Shown: positions 7,480 through 15,852, numbered from the stretch's first letter. The stretch is 64,000 nucleotides of DNA from Paenibacillus plantarum (GCF_013141695.1 NZ_WHNY01000005.1:62001-126000), one strand, 5' to 3'. The notes: a model not told the origin generated them from the sequence alone. Made by a program: numbers and translations.

Positions 7480-8790
7480 TTGGGGTTTTTAACAAATTGG
7501 TTAGAGCAATATGGCTATTGGGTGCTCTTTTTTGCCCTTTTACTTGAAATGCTGGCTTTGCCGTTTCCCGGTCAAGTCTTGATGAGTTATGCAGGCCTAC
7601 TTATCTTTCAAGGGAAATTAGATTGGATCGTTGCCATATTGACAGCTGGTGCTGGTGTATCCACCGGGGTGACGCTATCCTACTGGATTGGGTTTCATTT
7701 AGGCACACCATTTTTCAATAAATACGGCGCTCGCTTTCATGTTGGACCCGATAGGCTTTCCCAAATATCTAATTGGTTTCAAAAGTATGGCAATAAATTG
7801 TTGCTTGTAGCTTGCTTTATTCCTGGCGTTCGGCATTTCACTGGATACTTTGCTGGGGTCACGCGGATCCCTTTCCGGACTTATGCTTGCTATACCTATA
7901 CTGGAGCTTTCATCTGGGTGACGGTATTTATATCGCTCGGCAAGGTATTAGGTCCACAGTGGGAGCAGTACCACCATACACTTAATAGATACCTGATTTA
8001 TGTAGGGATTACCGCGGCTCTCATATTTCTGCTCGTATACGTCTATCGGAGAAATAAGATTCGGTTTATTGAACTGCTGACAAGCAGCCTTCAGAAGGGG
8101 ATATCTCATTTTCATTCGATGGGCAAAGTAAAGTTTATTGTCATGGCTGCTTTTACAGTGTTTGCTGCTTGCTTATCGCTCATGATTGGCATGATTCAGG
8201 AGTACTTAGAGAATGAATTCAGGCTTTTTGATGAAGTCGTTAGCTTTATCATTCATGAGGCGTTTGACCCGAGCTGGGGGATCTGGATGAATCGATTTGC
8301 GCTTCTGGGATCTTACTATGTGTTCACGCCATTGATTGGACTAACCATAATTTTGATTGTATGGAAGGGCAAGGATCGCATGCTTGAATTGATGTGTTTT
8401 GCCTTCGTTATTTTGGGAGGAGAAGCGCTGGATGAGGGGTTGCGTATGTTATTTCAGCATGTTGGACCTTCCACAGGTAGTCATGAATTTCCCTATACAT
8501 TTCCTAGTGAGCAAACCTTAATTTCCTTGACGGTATGCGGCTTCGCAGCTTACTTGCTAGTCAGACATAAAGGGAATCTAAGCATTCGCCTAACAGTGAC
8601 CTTGGTAGTAATTACGCTATGTTTACTAGTCGGGATCAGTCGTATCTTCTTTTATGTCCAGTATCCAAGTGATGTTGTCGCGGGTTATGTATTTGGGGGT
8701 ATATGGCTTAGCTTGAACGTGATCCTTCTGGAGACTCTTCGTATGCTGCGCAGAAATATAATTAGAGAATTTAACCATAGTAATCTATGA
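7480..8790 (+). CDS. DedA-family membrane protein fused to a catalytically degenerate PAP2 domain
   Basis: The N-terminal ~200 residues are DedA-like: LPFPGQ near the start, then a VACFIPGVRHFTGYFAG helix. The C-terminal ~200 residues have the PAP2 membrane topology, but its motifs are broken. The first reads RMLFQHVGP instead of K-x6-RP. The second is PSEQ instead of PSGH. The third is SRIFFYVQYPSD, with Gln replacing the catalytic His. DedA proteins of the UptA group recycle undecaprenyl phosphate, and PAP2 proteins of the BcrC group dephosphorylate its diphosphate. This fusion would therefore join a transporter to an inactive lipid-binding domain. I place the start at TTG 7480, with AAGGAG seven bases upstream; an earlier ATG at 7426 has no site. 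Confidence 0.8.
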   Translation: MGFLTNWLEQYGYWVLFFALLLEMLALPFPGQVLMSYAGLLIFQGKLDWIVAILTAGAGVSTGVTLSYWIGFHLGTPFFNKYGARFHVGPDRLSQISNWFQKYGNKLLLVACFIPGVRHFTGYFAGVTRIPFRTYACYTYTGAFIWVTVFISLGKVLGPQWEQYHHTLNRYLIYVGITAALIFLLVYVYRRNKIRFIELLTSSLQKGISHFHSMGKVKFIVMAAFTVFAACLSLMIGMIQEYLENEFRLFDEVVSFIIHEAFDPSWGIWMNRFALLGSYYVFTPLIGLTIILIVWKGKDRMLELMCFAFVILGGEALDEGLRMLFQHVGPSTGSHEFPYTFPSEQTLISLTVCGFAAYLLVRHKGNLSIRLTVTLVVITLCLLVGISRIFFYVQYPSDVVAGYVFGGIWLSLNVILLETLRMLRRNIIREFNHSNL

Positions 8791-8856
8791 AACTCGCCCT
8801 CACATCTATGAATCTAAAGAATAAGATATATTAACTCATTTGAAAGGAGTTGATAT

Positions 8857-9045
8857 ATGATGCTTTTTGTTAACCAGTTTTATGGCATAGTTTATAGAAA
8901 TGCTAATGGAACAACCACCGTTTTTAATGCGCGCGTCGTGGCAAGAGGGTTACACAGAATAAGAATTAAATTCATGAATGAAAGAGGTTTTATCGTGTTT
9001 AGATTTCTTTTCCTTCGTCAAATTCTTAGATTTGTCTTAATTTAA
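8857..9045 (+). CDS. Small basic hypothetical protein, 62 residues
   Basis: AAAGGAG seven bases before a double ATG and a strong terminator just after the stop support a real short gene. The product begins with a hydrophobic MMLFVNQFYGIVY stretch, has a central Arg-rich part and ends in a hydrophobic, basic tail (FRFLFLRQILRFVLI). It could be a membrane-active or membrane-associated peptide. I do not recognise a family. It sits 66 bp after the DedA-PAP2 fusion and could be co-transcribed with it. Confidence 0.5.
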   Translation: MMLFVNQFYGIVYRNANGTTTVFNARVVARGLHRIRIKFMNERGFIVFRFLFLRQILRFVLI

Positions 9046-9054
9046 TAGCATTAC

Positions 9055-9094
9055 AAAAAACTCCAATGCCATGTTTACATGGATTGGAGTTTTT
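9055..9094. terminator. Bidirectional intrinsic terminator
   Basis: AAAAAACTCCAAT with CCATG, a TTTA loop, CATGG and ATTGGAGTTTTT form a long stem with A-run and T-run on opposite sides. It separates the convergent small ORF (ending 9045) and YheC/D-like gene (ending 9099) and can serve both. Confidence 0.85.
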
Positions 9095-9098
9095 GGGT

Positions 9099-9992
9099 TT
9101 ACTTACGTCGCAGATGTAAGAACCGACCGTTTGCTCGCGCGTAATGCAGAGCTTTGAAGAACATCCTTTTATCCTGTAGTTGGTTGAAAATAAAGGGATC
9201 CGGTGATGTATTCACTTCTAGTACCCATGGTTTCAATTTTTTATCGATGCCAATGTCGATACCAATCTCTTTGAATCTCGGATAACTCGTCTGATAATGC
9301 TTAGCAATTCGATATCCTAAATTTCGCAGGCTATGGATATAATCCTTTTTCTTCTGTCCATTTACATAGGAACTAAGCAGCAATTCTAAGGGTAACGGTT
9401 TCCCGCTATTATGAAAGTTCGTCACTATTTTTTTGGGATGCGCGACTCGACCGATATAACCAGTAGTCTCCCAAGTTTTCATCTGGTTTTTTTGCACCAT
9501 AATACGTATATCGAATATTCGCTTGTGATGGGTTAGAAGGTGAATGCCTTGTTGAATGAGGTAAGATCGTTTTAACTTGGCTTTGTTCAGAGCAGCGAAT
9601 AAGCTTTGAAACGTTCCAAATGATTTAGCAACTTTACCGGCTTTTAAGTGGTATTTATCACTTTTCACCACTCGAATAATGCCATTCCCAGCCGTACCAT
9701 GGTCGGGCTTCACATAAACCATCTTATGTTTGATTAACATCTGAAGCAAGTTGGTTTGACTGTAGATCCTTGTTTCCGGAACAAATTTGCGAAGTTCTTT
9801 ATGGCGTAATAGAACTTTCGTTTTTACCCATTTACTTCCTACTGTTCTTGCACGATTCATTGTCAACACAGCACCTTTACTTGGGAATTGGCTTGGATCA
9901 TACCCATTATCATATTCAAATAAGGTGGAGCGACTTGGAGTGGAGTCTAGTAGGAAATTAAATTTTTGAAACAATTCTATTGTGGGGTTCAC
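9099..9992 (-). CDS. YheC/YheD family ATP-grasp protein (2 of 3)
   Basis: A 297-residue ATP-grasp-like protein with the family marks VKPDHGTAGNGIIRV, FDIRIMVQKN and, near the end, GIDIGIDKKLKPWVLEVNTSPDPF. It is basic overall and has no signal peptide. The call as a spore coat-associated YheC/D homolog rests on these motifs. The start is uncertain: the first codon is a GTG at 9992 without a visible ribosome site, and a TTG nine codons in is an alternative. Its upstream region is shared with the divergent gene at 10100, whose TTCTCAT box lies immediately next to the GTG. Confidence 0.7.
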   Translation of the reverse strand: MNPTIELFQKFNFLLDSTPSRSTLFEYDNGYDPSQFPSKGAVLTMNRARTVGSKWVKTKVLLRHKELRKFVPETRIYSQTNLLQMLIKHKMVYVKPDHGTAGNGIIRVVKSDKYHLKAGKVAKSFGTFQSLFAALNKAKLKRSYLIQQGIHLLTHHKRIFDIRIMVQKNQMKTWETTGYIGRVAHPKKIVTNFHNSGKPLPLELLLSSYVNGQKKKDYIHSLRNLGYRIAKHYQTSYPRFKEIGIDIGIDKKLKPWVLEVNTSPDPFIFNQLQDKRMFFKALHYARANGRFLHLRRK

Positions 9993-9998
9993 ATATGA

Positions 9999-10032
9999 TT
10001 CTCATTTTTTTCTCATCTTCATCACGTAATGT
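9999..10032 (+). promoter_or_regulatory. TTCTCAT tandem box plus -10, upstream of gene 10100
   Basis: TTCTCAT, four T, TTCTCAT (9999-10016), ten bases, then TAATGT (10027-10032). It has the same 11-bp phase and 10-bp spacing as the other four boxes. The intervening decamer contains TTCATC, as in the boxes at 14851 and 21230. Confidence 0.7.
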
Positions 10033-10099
10033 TGATAACTAATGATGCCTTTGTTCTTACGGGCACTGAAATTTTATGAAAAAGGGAGCGGCACAGAAA

Positions 10100-10618
10100 A
10101 TGAGGACACTATGGACAAAAGATAAAAAGTGGGTTTTGTTAAGTTGCGCAATTACGCTTGTCTTCGTTATTTATGGCGCATGGAATATGTATCATTTAAC
10201 TTCTTCACAATGGCACGATCGTGCATTCAAGGGTCTATATAAAAATTATGGATCTCAAGCAAGGATCCTTTTGTTCGCTGTATTGGCTTATTACATTTTG
10301 AAGACATTGCTCCAAAAACGATGGATGAGTCAAGGCTCACTCTTAAAAAAAGGTGCGATTTTCCTTACTGGAATCATGAGAAAATGGCATTCGCCGCTCG
10401 CTATTCTTGCAATTGGACTTATCGCACTTCATATTATTGGAGCTTTTCTGTATGAGTTCAAGATAGATTTTGCCCATATTAGCGGTCTTGCAGCTGGAGT
10501 TGTTTTACTGCCTGTACCTATCGCGGGGGTGTTTCGTTACCGAGGACTTGATCGGAAATGGCATATGCGGTTTGGGCTTATCTTTGCTATTTTATTTTTG
10601 ATTCATGCATTTCTTTGA
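10100..10618 (+). CDS. Small polytopic membrane protein with conserved His, cytochrome-b-like topology
   Basis: About 172 residues with four or five predicted membrane helices. Helices contain single histidines (LHIIGAF, HISGLAAG, HMRFGLIF, LIHAFL), an arrangement seen in haem-binding cytochrome b561 or ferric-reductase-like domains, but I see no decisive signature. I chose ATG 10100 because GGGAG lies 11 bases upstream; the ATG at 10076 has no site. The promoter carries the TTCTCAT tandem box, which puts it in the same putative regulon as the exporter and UgtP-like genes. The function is unknown. Confidence 0.6.
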   Translation: MRTLWTKDKKWVLLSCAITLVFVIYGAWNMYHLTSSQWHDRAFKGLYKNYGSQARILLFAVLAYYILKTLLQKRWMSQGSLLKKGAIFLTGIMRKWHSPLAILAIGLIALHIIGAFLYEFKIDFAHISGLAAGVVLLPVPIAGVFRYRGLDRKWHMRFGLIFAILFLIHAFL

Positions 10619-10742
10619 ATAGATAGCAAACCTCAGGGGGGAGCAGGTTACGGAAAAGGCCTTCATCTTAGAGCATATTCTTATCATTCCCGGAAAGTTT
10701 AGAGATTATGAAGCGAAGAATCTACTATGATGTATGGCAAAG

Positions 10743-10782
10743 AGACCTCCCTCACTAATGAAGTGAAGGAGGTCTTGTTATT
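10743..10782 (+). terminator. Intrinsic terminator
   Basis: AGACCTCCCTCACT pairs with AGTGAAGGAGGTCT with one mismatch, followed by TGTTATTT. It lies between the gene ending at 10618 and the convergent NlpC/P60 gene ending at 10793. Confidence 0.65.
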
Positions 10783-10792
10783 TGGGTTAACG

Positions 10793-11311
10793 TTATTTAA
10801 TTACGCGGCGAGCCGTTTTGTAATGCGTGCTCCACCAACCGGAATTCATATCCGTAATCGTTACACCTGGGCTGCCGTACGTATGCATAACCTTGCCATT
10901 CCCGATATAAATACCGACGTGATGAATAGGGGAATAGAAGAAGACTAGATCTCCTGGTTGTAGTTGATTTCTCGGTACATAAGTACCTACTTGTGACTGC
11001 TCTTTAGAAGAACGTGGCAATGTAATCCCATACTGACCATAGACATATTGCGTAAAGGAGGAACAATCAAATGTGCGTGTAGTTCCTTTCTGAGAGCCGA
11101 ACTTATAAGGAACTCCAAGGTATCTTTTACCCAAGCTAATGATACTGCCAGCCTTGGTAGAGGCCGAAGTTGATGCCGTAGATACCGTATTAGATGTAGC
11201 TGCGTGAGCCGCATGTGGAGCAGCCATGACAGTCATAGAAGCAAATAAGGAAACACTAAGTGTCATTCCTAATAGCGACTTTCTCAGGCGATTCGTTTTC
11301 ATAGTATTCAT
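10793..11311 (-). CDS. Secreted NlpC/P60 (C40) peptidoglycan endopeptidase
   Basis: The protein begins with a signal peptide (basic MNTMKTNRLRK, hydrophobic core, AAHAA-type cleavage near residue 37), then a short Ser/Thr-rich linker and one NlpC/P60 domain. The catalytic Cys is in FDCSSFTQYVYG. The His is in HHVGIYIGNG, and a third polar residue is in VMHTYG. The family cleaves gamma-D-Glu-diamino-acid bonds of the stem peptide. At 172 residues it is a single-domain form without LysM or SH3 repeats. AAGGAGG precedes the ATG by ten bases. A degenerate TTCTCAT-like pair on the same strand at 11461-11444 may link it to the local regulon, but no good -10 follows. Confidence 0.9.
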   Translation of the reverse strand: MNTMKTNRLRKSLLGMTLSVSLFASMTVMAAPHAAHAATSNTVSTASTSASTKAGSIISLGKRYLGVPYKFGSQKGTTRTFDCSSFTQYVYGQYGITLPRSSKEQSQVGTYVPRNQLQPGDLVFFYSPIHHVGIYIGNGKVMHTYGSPGVTITDMNSGWWSTHYKTARRVIK

Positions 11312-11629
11312 GATTGGATATCCTCCTTAAGGATCGTGTATTAGGCTTTCACTTGGCCTGGGATAACCTTAACACACTTATAACCTCCTAAGGATTACTA
11401 ACTAGCGCTGTAATAGAGGGCTCATAAGGCTAGAGAATGGTTTATTAGAAAACGATGAGAGTTTCCTGCGCATAAAATCATTGACATTACAAAGAAGGCC
11501 CACAAACGCTAGTTCATGTATCCCGTTTATGATAACATTCTAATCTAACTTCGTAGGTAGCTACCGTGATGGCTGAGATCGCAGGGTCATATACTGTACC
11601 ATAGTTCATATCTGAATGGTGGTGCACCT
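11312..11629. other. Divergent intergenic region
   Basis: About 320 bp separate the NlpC/P60 gene (minus) and a YheC/D-like gene (plus). Apart from the ribosome sites and the degenerate heptamer pair at 11444-11461, I see no riboswitch, hairpin or strong sigma-A promoter that I can defend. Confidence 0.4.
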
Positions 11630-12703
11630 ATGCTTGATACGGTTGGTATCTTAGTAGATCGGCAAACATTTAAAGGAATCCCTAGCAGAAGAACCGGGAA
11701 CGAGCGGCTTGCTCTCTATAATAAAGCGGCAAAGCAGCTTGGTCTGAAGCTCTTTTATATGTCACTTGATCAAATGGGGAGAAAATCAGCATCAGGTTTT
11801 ACGTATCGCAAAAAGACATACAAGCGCGAACGCCTTCCTATTCCTGCGGTGACACATAACCGCGTCATTACCTTTTCTTCCAAGGAGAACGGAAAGCTCA
11901 AACAATTGTCGCAAACTAGCTTCTTATTCAATCGACAAAATCGATATGACAAGTATAAGATTTATAAGTTGATCTATCAGAACCCTAAGCTGCGAGCCTA
12001 TTTGCCAGTATCCCTGGTATTTACAGAAGCTCAGTTACAATCGGCAATGAAGAATTATTCCTCTCTATATATCAAGCCAACGAATAGTAGTGTAGGTGAT
12101 GGGATTATGAAACTTAAAAAGCATAAGAGCGGGAAATGGCTGTTTTACTGGAAAAAAGGGTCACCCAAGTTGCTATCTAGTAAAAAAGCTGTCTCTACGA
12201 TCACGAGGTATGTGGGGAAGATGAGATATATGATTCAAGAAGCCATTCCGGTAGCAACCTACGAGGGAAGACCCTATGATTTGCGCGTAACTGTACAGCG
12301 CGGCAGCACGGGTAGCTGGCAACTTATCGGAATGATTGGCAGGATTGCTGCGGCAGGACGACACGTTACGAATGTAGCCAAAGGTGGAAAGGTAAAAAAG
12401 GTCAAGGAGTTGTTCCAAGCGAGCGGATTCGAGCCGGAACAGATGGAGGCTGCTGTCCGCGAAGCTTCGTTACAGATTATGTGGTATTTGAGTGAGAAAT
12501 TGACTCATTTGGCGGACGTCGGTCTAGATATCGGCGTAGATCGGCAAGGTGCTATTAAATTAATAGAGATCAACGGGCGAGATCAGCGCTATTCCTTCAA
12601 AAAGGCAAAGATGAAATCAACCTTTTATCGGACCTATGAAACGCCAATGAAATATGCGAAGTATGTATTGAATCAAAATAATCAAAAACCCTCTAACTCG
12701 TAA
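11630..12703 (+). CDS. YheC/YheD family ATP-grasp protein (3 of 3)
   Basis: At 357 residues this is the longest of the three paralogs. The N-terminal region starts VGILVDRQTFKGIPSRRTGNE, as in YheC/D N-domains. The ATP-grasp part contains IKPTNSSVGDGIMKL, YDLRVTVQRG and DVGLDIGVDRQGAIKLIEING. The metal-ligand Asn and Glu are conserved. A spore coat or surface role is inferred from the family. GGTGGTG lies five bases before the ATG. The last codons lie within a hairpin shared with the convergent kinase gene, and the two genes overlap tail to tail by 11 bp. Confidence 0.75.
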   Translation: MLDTVGILVDRQTFKGIPSRRTGNERLALYNKAAKQLGLKLFYMSLDQMGRKSASGFTYRKKTYKRERLPIPAVTHNRVITFSSKENGKLKQLSQTSFLFNRQNRYDKYKIYKLIYQNPKLRAYLPVSLVFTEAQLQSAMKNYSSLYIKPTNSSVGDGIMKLKKHKSGKWLFYWKKGSPKLLSSKKAVSTITRYVGKMRYMIQEAIPVATYEGRPYDLRVTVQRGSTGSWQLIGMIGRIAAAGRHVTNVAKGGKVKKVKELFQASGFEPEQMEAAVREASLQIMWYLSEKLTHLADVGLDIGVDRQGAIKLIEINGRDQRYSFKKAKMKSTFYRTYETPMKYAKYVLNQNNQKPSNS

Positions 12704-12718
12704 CGTTAGAGGGTTTCT
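12684..12718. terminator. Shared bidirectional terminator inside overlapping gene ends
   Basis: AAACCCTCTAAC pairs with GTTAGAGGGTTT around a seven-base loop. The stop codons of both convergent genes (12703 plus, 12693 minus) lie inside the hairpin, so it ends both transcripts and is itself coding. Confidence 0.8.
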
Positions 12719-14063
12719 TCATGGGGAGGGAGATGATAACTTCAGTTCCGCAATTCTTATCGCTGTTCAATTGGATAGTCCCACCATGCAAGGTGACGAT
12801 CGATTTGGCTATCGCTAGGCCTAAGCCAGATCCACCTGTTTGCCGGCTCCTAGATCGGTCCACGCGATAAAATCGGTCGAAAATGAAAGGCAAAACTTCG
12901 GAAGGAATACCGATGCCATCATCGACAATTCGGATACAGACATGTGATTCCTGATGTTCGAGGTATATGTCTATATGTTGATTCGCATATTTCAAAGCAT
13001 TATCCAAGGTAATTAGCAGTACTTGTTTGATCTGTAAACGATCCGCTTCTATGAATAGACTTTGATCAGCCGGGAAAAGCAGGATCTTCTTACTTGAGAG
13101 TGGCTGCAGAAGCTGAGTAGTCTCTGTACAAAGTGAGATGAGGTCAAAGTTACAATAGATGAGCTTCGATTCATGTTCCAATTCGGCTAATTCGAGCAGT
13201 TGATACGTAACATGCTTCATTCGGTTACTCTCTGCATGAACAGCCTCAAGAGCTTCTTGATGAAGCTCCATATTTTCAAAGCCCCATCTTCGAATAAGGG
13301 AGGTATAGCCTTCAATAATCGTAAGCGAGGTCTTAAATTCATGAGAGGCATCGGAAGTAAACTGCCGCTGTTTCCGCATGCTACTCTCAATTCGTTCCAT
13401 CATATGATTAAACGTCTCTGACAGTTGGTAAAGCTCATCATTTGACTTGGGATTTAAGGGCAATTTCCTAAACTCCAGACTCGTTTCAATCTCTTTCATA
13501 ATTTTTATCACGCGAGAGAGGGGTAAGAACAGCAGTCTAGATAATAAGAAGCTTCCTGAAAGTGATAGAAGGATCGCGCCTAATGCAACATAACCAATGA
13601 TTAGAATTAAGCGATATAAGCTTTGTTCTAACTCAGTTGGCGTTGAAATGATCTCCAAGGTTCCGATAATCTCTGTCCCATTGCGAATAGGTTCTCGAAC
13701 AATCATGACTTTTTCTCGGTGATAAGTTGCTAAATAAGCCTCTTGGATATCCGCGTGTTGAGGAGGTATAGCGAATAATTCAAAACGGTTTGAAGCTTGG
13801 TTTTTTATCACAGATGTCTTGTCAATGGCGCGAATCATCGTGTGATTCGGGAGATAGGAATTCAGAAGCAGGTTATTCTCCTCGAATAGCAAGTCTATAG
13901 ATGATATGTTTTTGAAGATTTCATTTGCGGAATGTTGTAATCTTTCCGTTTCTTCCTCTTTTTCGAACTGTGCGTACAAATAGTAAATAACAAAAGTGAG
14001 GGGTAACAAGATACCGATTAACCAAACGAAAGACAGCAGAGCGGCTTTTGTTTTTATTTTCAT
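12693..14063 (-). CDS. Sensor histidine kinase, HAMP type (system 1)
   Basis: Order of parts in 456 residues: membrane helix 1 (about 8-30), extracytoplasmic sensor region, helix 2 (about 150-175), HAMP linker, HisKA with H241 in ASHEFKTSLT, then the ATPase domain with N-box DNALKYA and glycine boxes DDGIGIP and GGSGLGLAIAKS. The H-box has Ser where Pro is usual (HELRTPL), a mild oddity. It pairs with the regulator that ends 3 bp upstream. It is paralogous to the kinase at 19804-21228; both have an I(I/V)EG..SL..RWG stretch just after the H-box. Confidence 0.9.
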   Translation of the reverse strand: MKIKTKAALLSFVWLIGILLPLTFVIYYLYAQFEKEEETERLQHSANEIFKNISSIDLLFEENNLLLNSYLPNHTMIRAIDKTSVIKNQASNRFELFAIPPQHADIQEAYLATYHREKVMIVREPIRNGTEIIGTLEIISTPTELEQSLYRLILIIGYVALGAILLSLSGSFLLSRLLFLPLSRVIKIMKEIETSLEFRKLPLNPKSNDELYQLSETFNHMMERIESSMRKQRQFTSDASHEFKTSLTIIEGYTSLIRRWGFENMELHQEALEAVHAESNRMKHVTYQLLELAELEHESKLIYCNFDLISLCTETTQLLQPLSSKKILLFPADQSLFIEADRLQIKQVLLITLDNALKYANQHIDIYLEHQESHVCIRIVDDGIGIPSEVLPFIFDRFYRVDRSRSRQTGGSGLGLAIAKSIVTLHGGTIQLNSDKNCGTEVIISLPMKKPSNVTS

Positions 14064-14066
14064 AGG

Positions 14067-14765
14067 TTACATATCCAAAATATAACCAACGCCGCGAATG
14101 GTTCGGATCGCAGGGAAGGAGGCATCCAGCTTTTTGCGGACATAGCGGATATAGACATCCACCAGATTGGAATTCCCGAGAAAAGCATATCCCCATACAT
14201 CTTTCATGATTTGCTCTCTACTGAGAATTTCATTGGGATGCTCGATCAAATAAATAAGAAGCTGGAACTCTTTGGGGGTCAAATCGATCTTAACTCCGTT
14301 CACTAAAACTTCCCGTGTCCGAAGATTCACAAGGGTTCCTCGAAGCGAATACATATATGTTTCATTGTTCTTGTTTTCTTTATAAGGATCACGCGGCCGT
14401 TTATGATGGCGTATGCAAGCACGAATACGTGCTAATAGCTCCTCCATATGGAAAGGTTTAGTCACGTAGTCCTGCCCGCCAAGATCAAGGCCATTCACAA
14501 TATCGGCAGGCGTACCGCAAGCAGTTAGTATAATGATAGGTGTTTCTGTATTCACTTTACGGAAGGAAGTAATGAATTCAAATCCATTCATGCCAGGTAA
14601 CATAATATCAAGAAGAATAAGACTCCAATCGTCATGCAATGATTTCTTTAACCCATCAGAACCCTCATTGGCAATCTCAACTGAATATCCGGCATGTAGG
14701 AGTTCTAACTGTAGAAGCCTTGCTATTCGCTCTTCATCTTCGATGACGAGTATTTTGCATGTCAT
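14067..14765 (-). CDS. OmpR-family response regulator (system 1)
   Basis: A receiver domain with phospho-acceptor D53 (LLDIMLPG), acidic pair ED at residues 9-10 and switch lysine in DYVTKPFH, then a winged-helix DNA-binding domain ending RTIRGVGYIL. The recognition helix reads NLVDVYIRYVRKKLD, nearly identical to that of the second regulator (NVVDVYVRYVRNKLD). The start at 14765 is chosen for its GAGTGG site; an ATG 15 codons earlier is possible. It is divergent from the BcrAB-like exporter operon, with the TTCTCAT box between them. Confidence 0.9.
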   Translation of the reverse strand: MTCKILVIEDEERIARLLQLELLHAGYSVEIANEGSDGLKKSLHDDWSLILLDIMLPGMNGFEFITSFRKVNTETPIIILTACGTPADIVNGLDLGGQDYVTKPFHMEELLARIRACIRHHKRPRDPYKENKNNETYMYSLRGTLVNLRTREVLVNGVKIDLTPKEFQLLIYLIEHPNEILSREQIMKDVWGYAFLGNSNLVDVYIRYVRKKLDASFPAIRTIRGVGYILDM

Positions 14766-14850
14766 GGGATACCACTCTTTTCTACCTATCGCTATAAACG
14801 CATTGACCATGCATTTTATGCTTCGGAAAGGTGGTAGGTTCGTTTTCTTT

Positions 14851-14884
14851 TTCTCATAAGATTCTCATGATTCATCTTTATAGT
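14851..14884 (+). promoter_or_regulatory. TTCTCAT tandem box plus -10 of the ABC exporter operon
   Basis: TTCTCAT, AAGA, TTCTCAT (14851-14868), ten bases with TTCATC, then TATAGT (14879-14884). The ATG of the exporter ATPase follows at 14932. This is the clearest copy of the motif and lies between the system 1 regulator and the exporter it probably controls. Confidence 0.75.
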
Positions 14885-14931
14885 AAGGGCAGTAGAACGG
14901 CGTGTGAGTATGAAAAGGGAGGCTTGTTGTC

Positions 14932-15852
14932 ATGGCAAAACCTATTCTTCAAATCATAAATTTGACGAAGCGAATCGGGAATAAAACAATCATCGATAAA
15001 TTAAATATTAATGTGCCTAGAGGCGAAATATTTGGGTTTCTGGGGCCAAATGGGGCTGGAAAGACAACGACCATTCGGATGATGGTTGGCCTAATGAGTA
15101 TCACGGATGGGGATATTCTCATTGATGGGGATAGCATTACAAGGAATTTTAATAACGCGATCCTCAAAGTAGGGGCGATCGTTGAAAATCCTGAAATGTA
15201 CAAGTATTTAAGCGGGTATAAGAATTTGATCCATTTTGCCCGAATGGTGCCCGGTGTGACCAAGGAACGAATCGAAGAAGTCATTCGATTGGTTGGCTTA
15301 GAGAATCGCATCCAAGATAAAGTTAGAACCTATTCGTTAGGTATGAGACAACGGTTAGGTGTCGCACAAGCGCTTTTACATAAGCCATCCCTGCTCATTC
15401 TAGACGAACCAACCAATGGCCTGGATCCCGCGGGGATTAGAGAGTTAAGGGATTACTTGTACACCTTAACACGTGAAGAAGGAATTTCCGTTCTTGTGTC
15501 TAGCCACTTACTTTCCGAAATGGAGCTTATGTGCGATCGTGTAGCGATTATCCAAAATGGCAAATTAGTTGAGGTGCAGTCTATTAAGGATTTAATGCAT
15601 GAGGGGCTCCTCAGCTCGGTAACTTTCGAAGTAGACAACTTAGATGCAGCTGTACAATCACTTACTGATTTCCCAGAGGCACAGGCCAAGAAAGCGGAGG
15701 ACGGATTAGTCTGCTGGCTAGAAAGAGAGCAAATTGCCTTGGTGGCTGAACGTTTAATGAGAGCTGGCATCAAGCTCTATGGGATTAAGAAGAACTCTCC
15801 TACGTTGGAAGATAAATTTTTGAAAATGACAGGCGGTGAGTCCATTGGTTAA
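14932..15852 (+). CDS. ABC exporter ATP-binding protein, BcrA-like
   Basis: The 306-residue ATPase has Walker A GPNGAGKTT, signature YSLGMRQRLG, Walker B LLILDEPTNGLDP and switch His in SSHLLSE. The C-terminal ~80 residues match the extension of antibiotic-efflux ATPases such as BcrA. Its stop overlaps the start of the permease gene, so both are one operon. Being next to a two-component system is typical of antimicrobial-peptide sensing modules. The substrate is unknown; bacitracin-like or cationic peptides are a family-based guess. Confidence 0.85.
   Translation: MAKPILQIINLTKRIGNKTIIDKLNINVPRGEIFGFLGPNGAGKTTTIRMMVGLMSITDGDILIDGDSITRNFNNAILKVGAIVENPEMYKYLSGYKNLIHFARMVPGVTKERIEEVIRLVGLENRIQDKVRTYSLGMRQRLGVAQALLHKPSLLILDEPTNGLDPAGIRELRDYLYTLTREEGISVLVSSHLLSEMELMCDRVAIIQNGKLVEVQSIKDLMHEGLLSSVTFEVDNLDAAVQSLTDFPEAQAKKAEDGLVCWLEREQIALVAERLMRAGIKLYGIKKNSPTLEDKFLKMTGGESIG

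Noticed and set aside
11312-11500. Possible c-di-AMP (ydaO-type) riboswitch before the NlpC/P60 gene
   Set aside because: Such riboswitches often precede cell-wall hydrolases, but the conserved G-rich elements and the terminator switch are not visible here.
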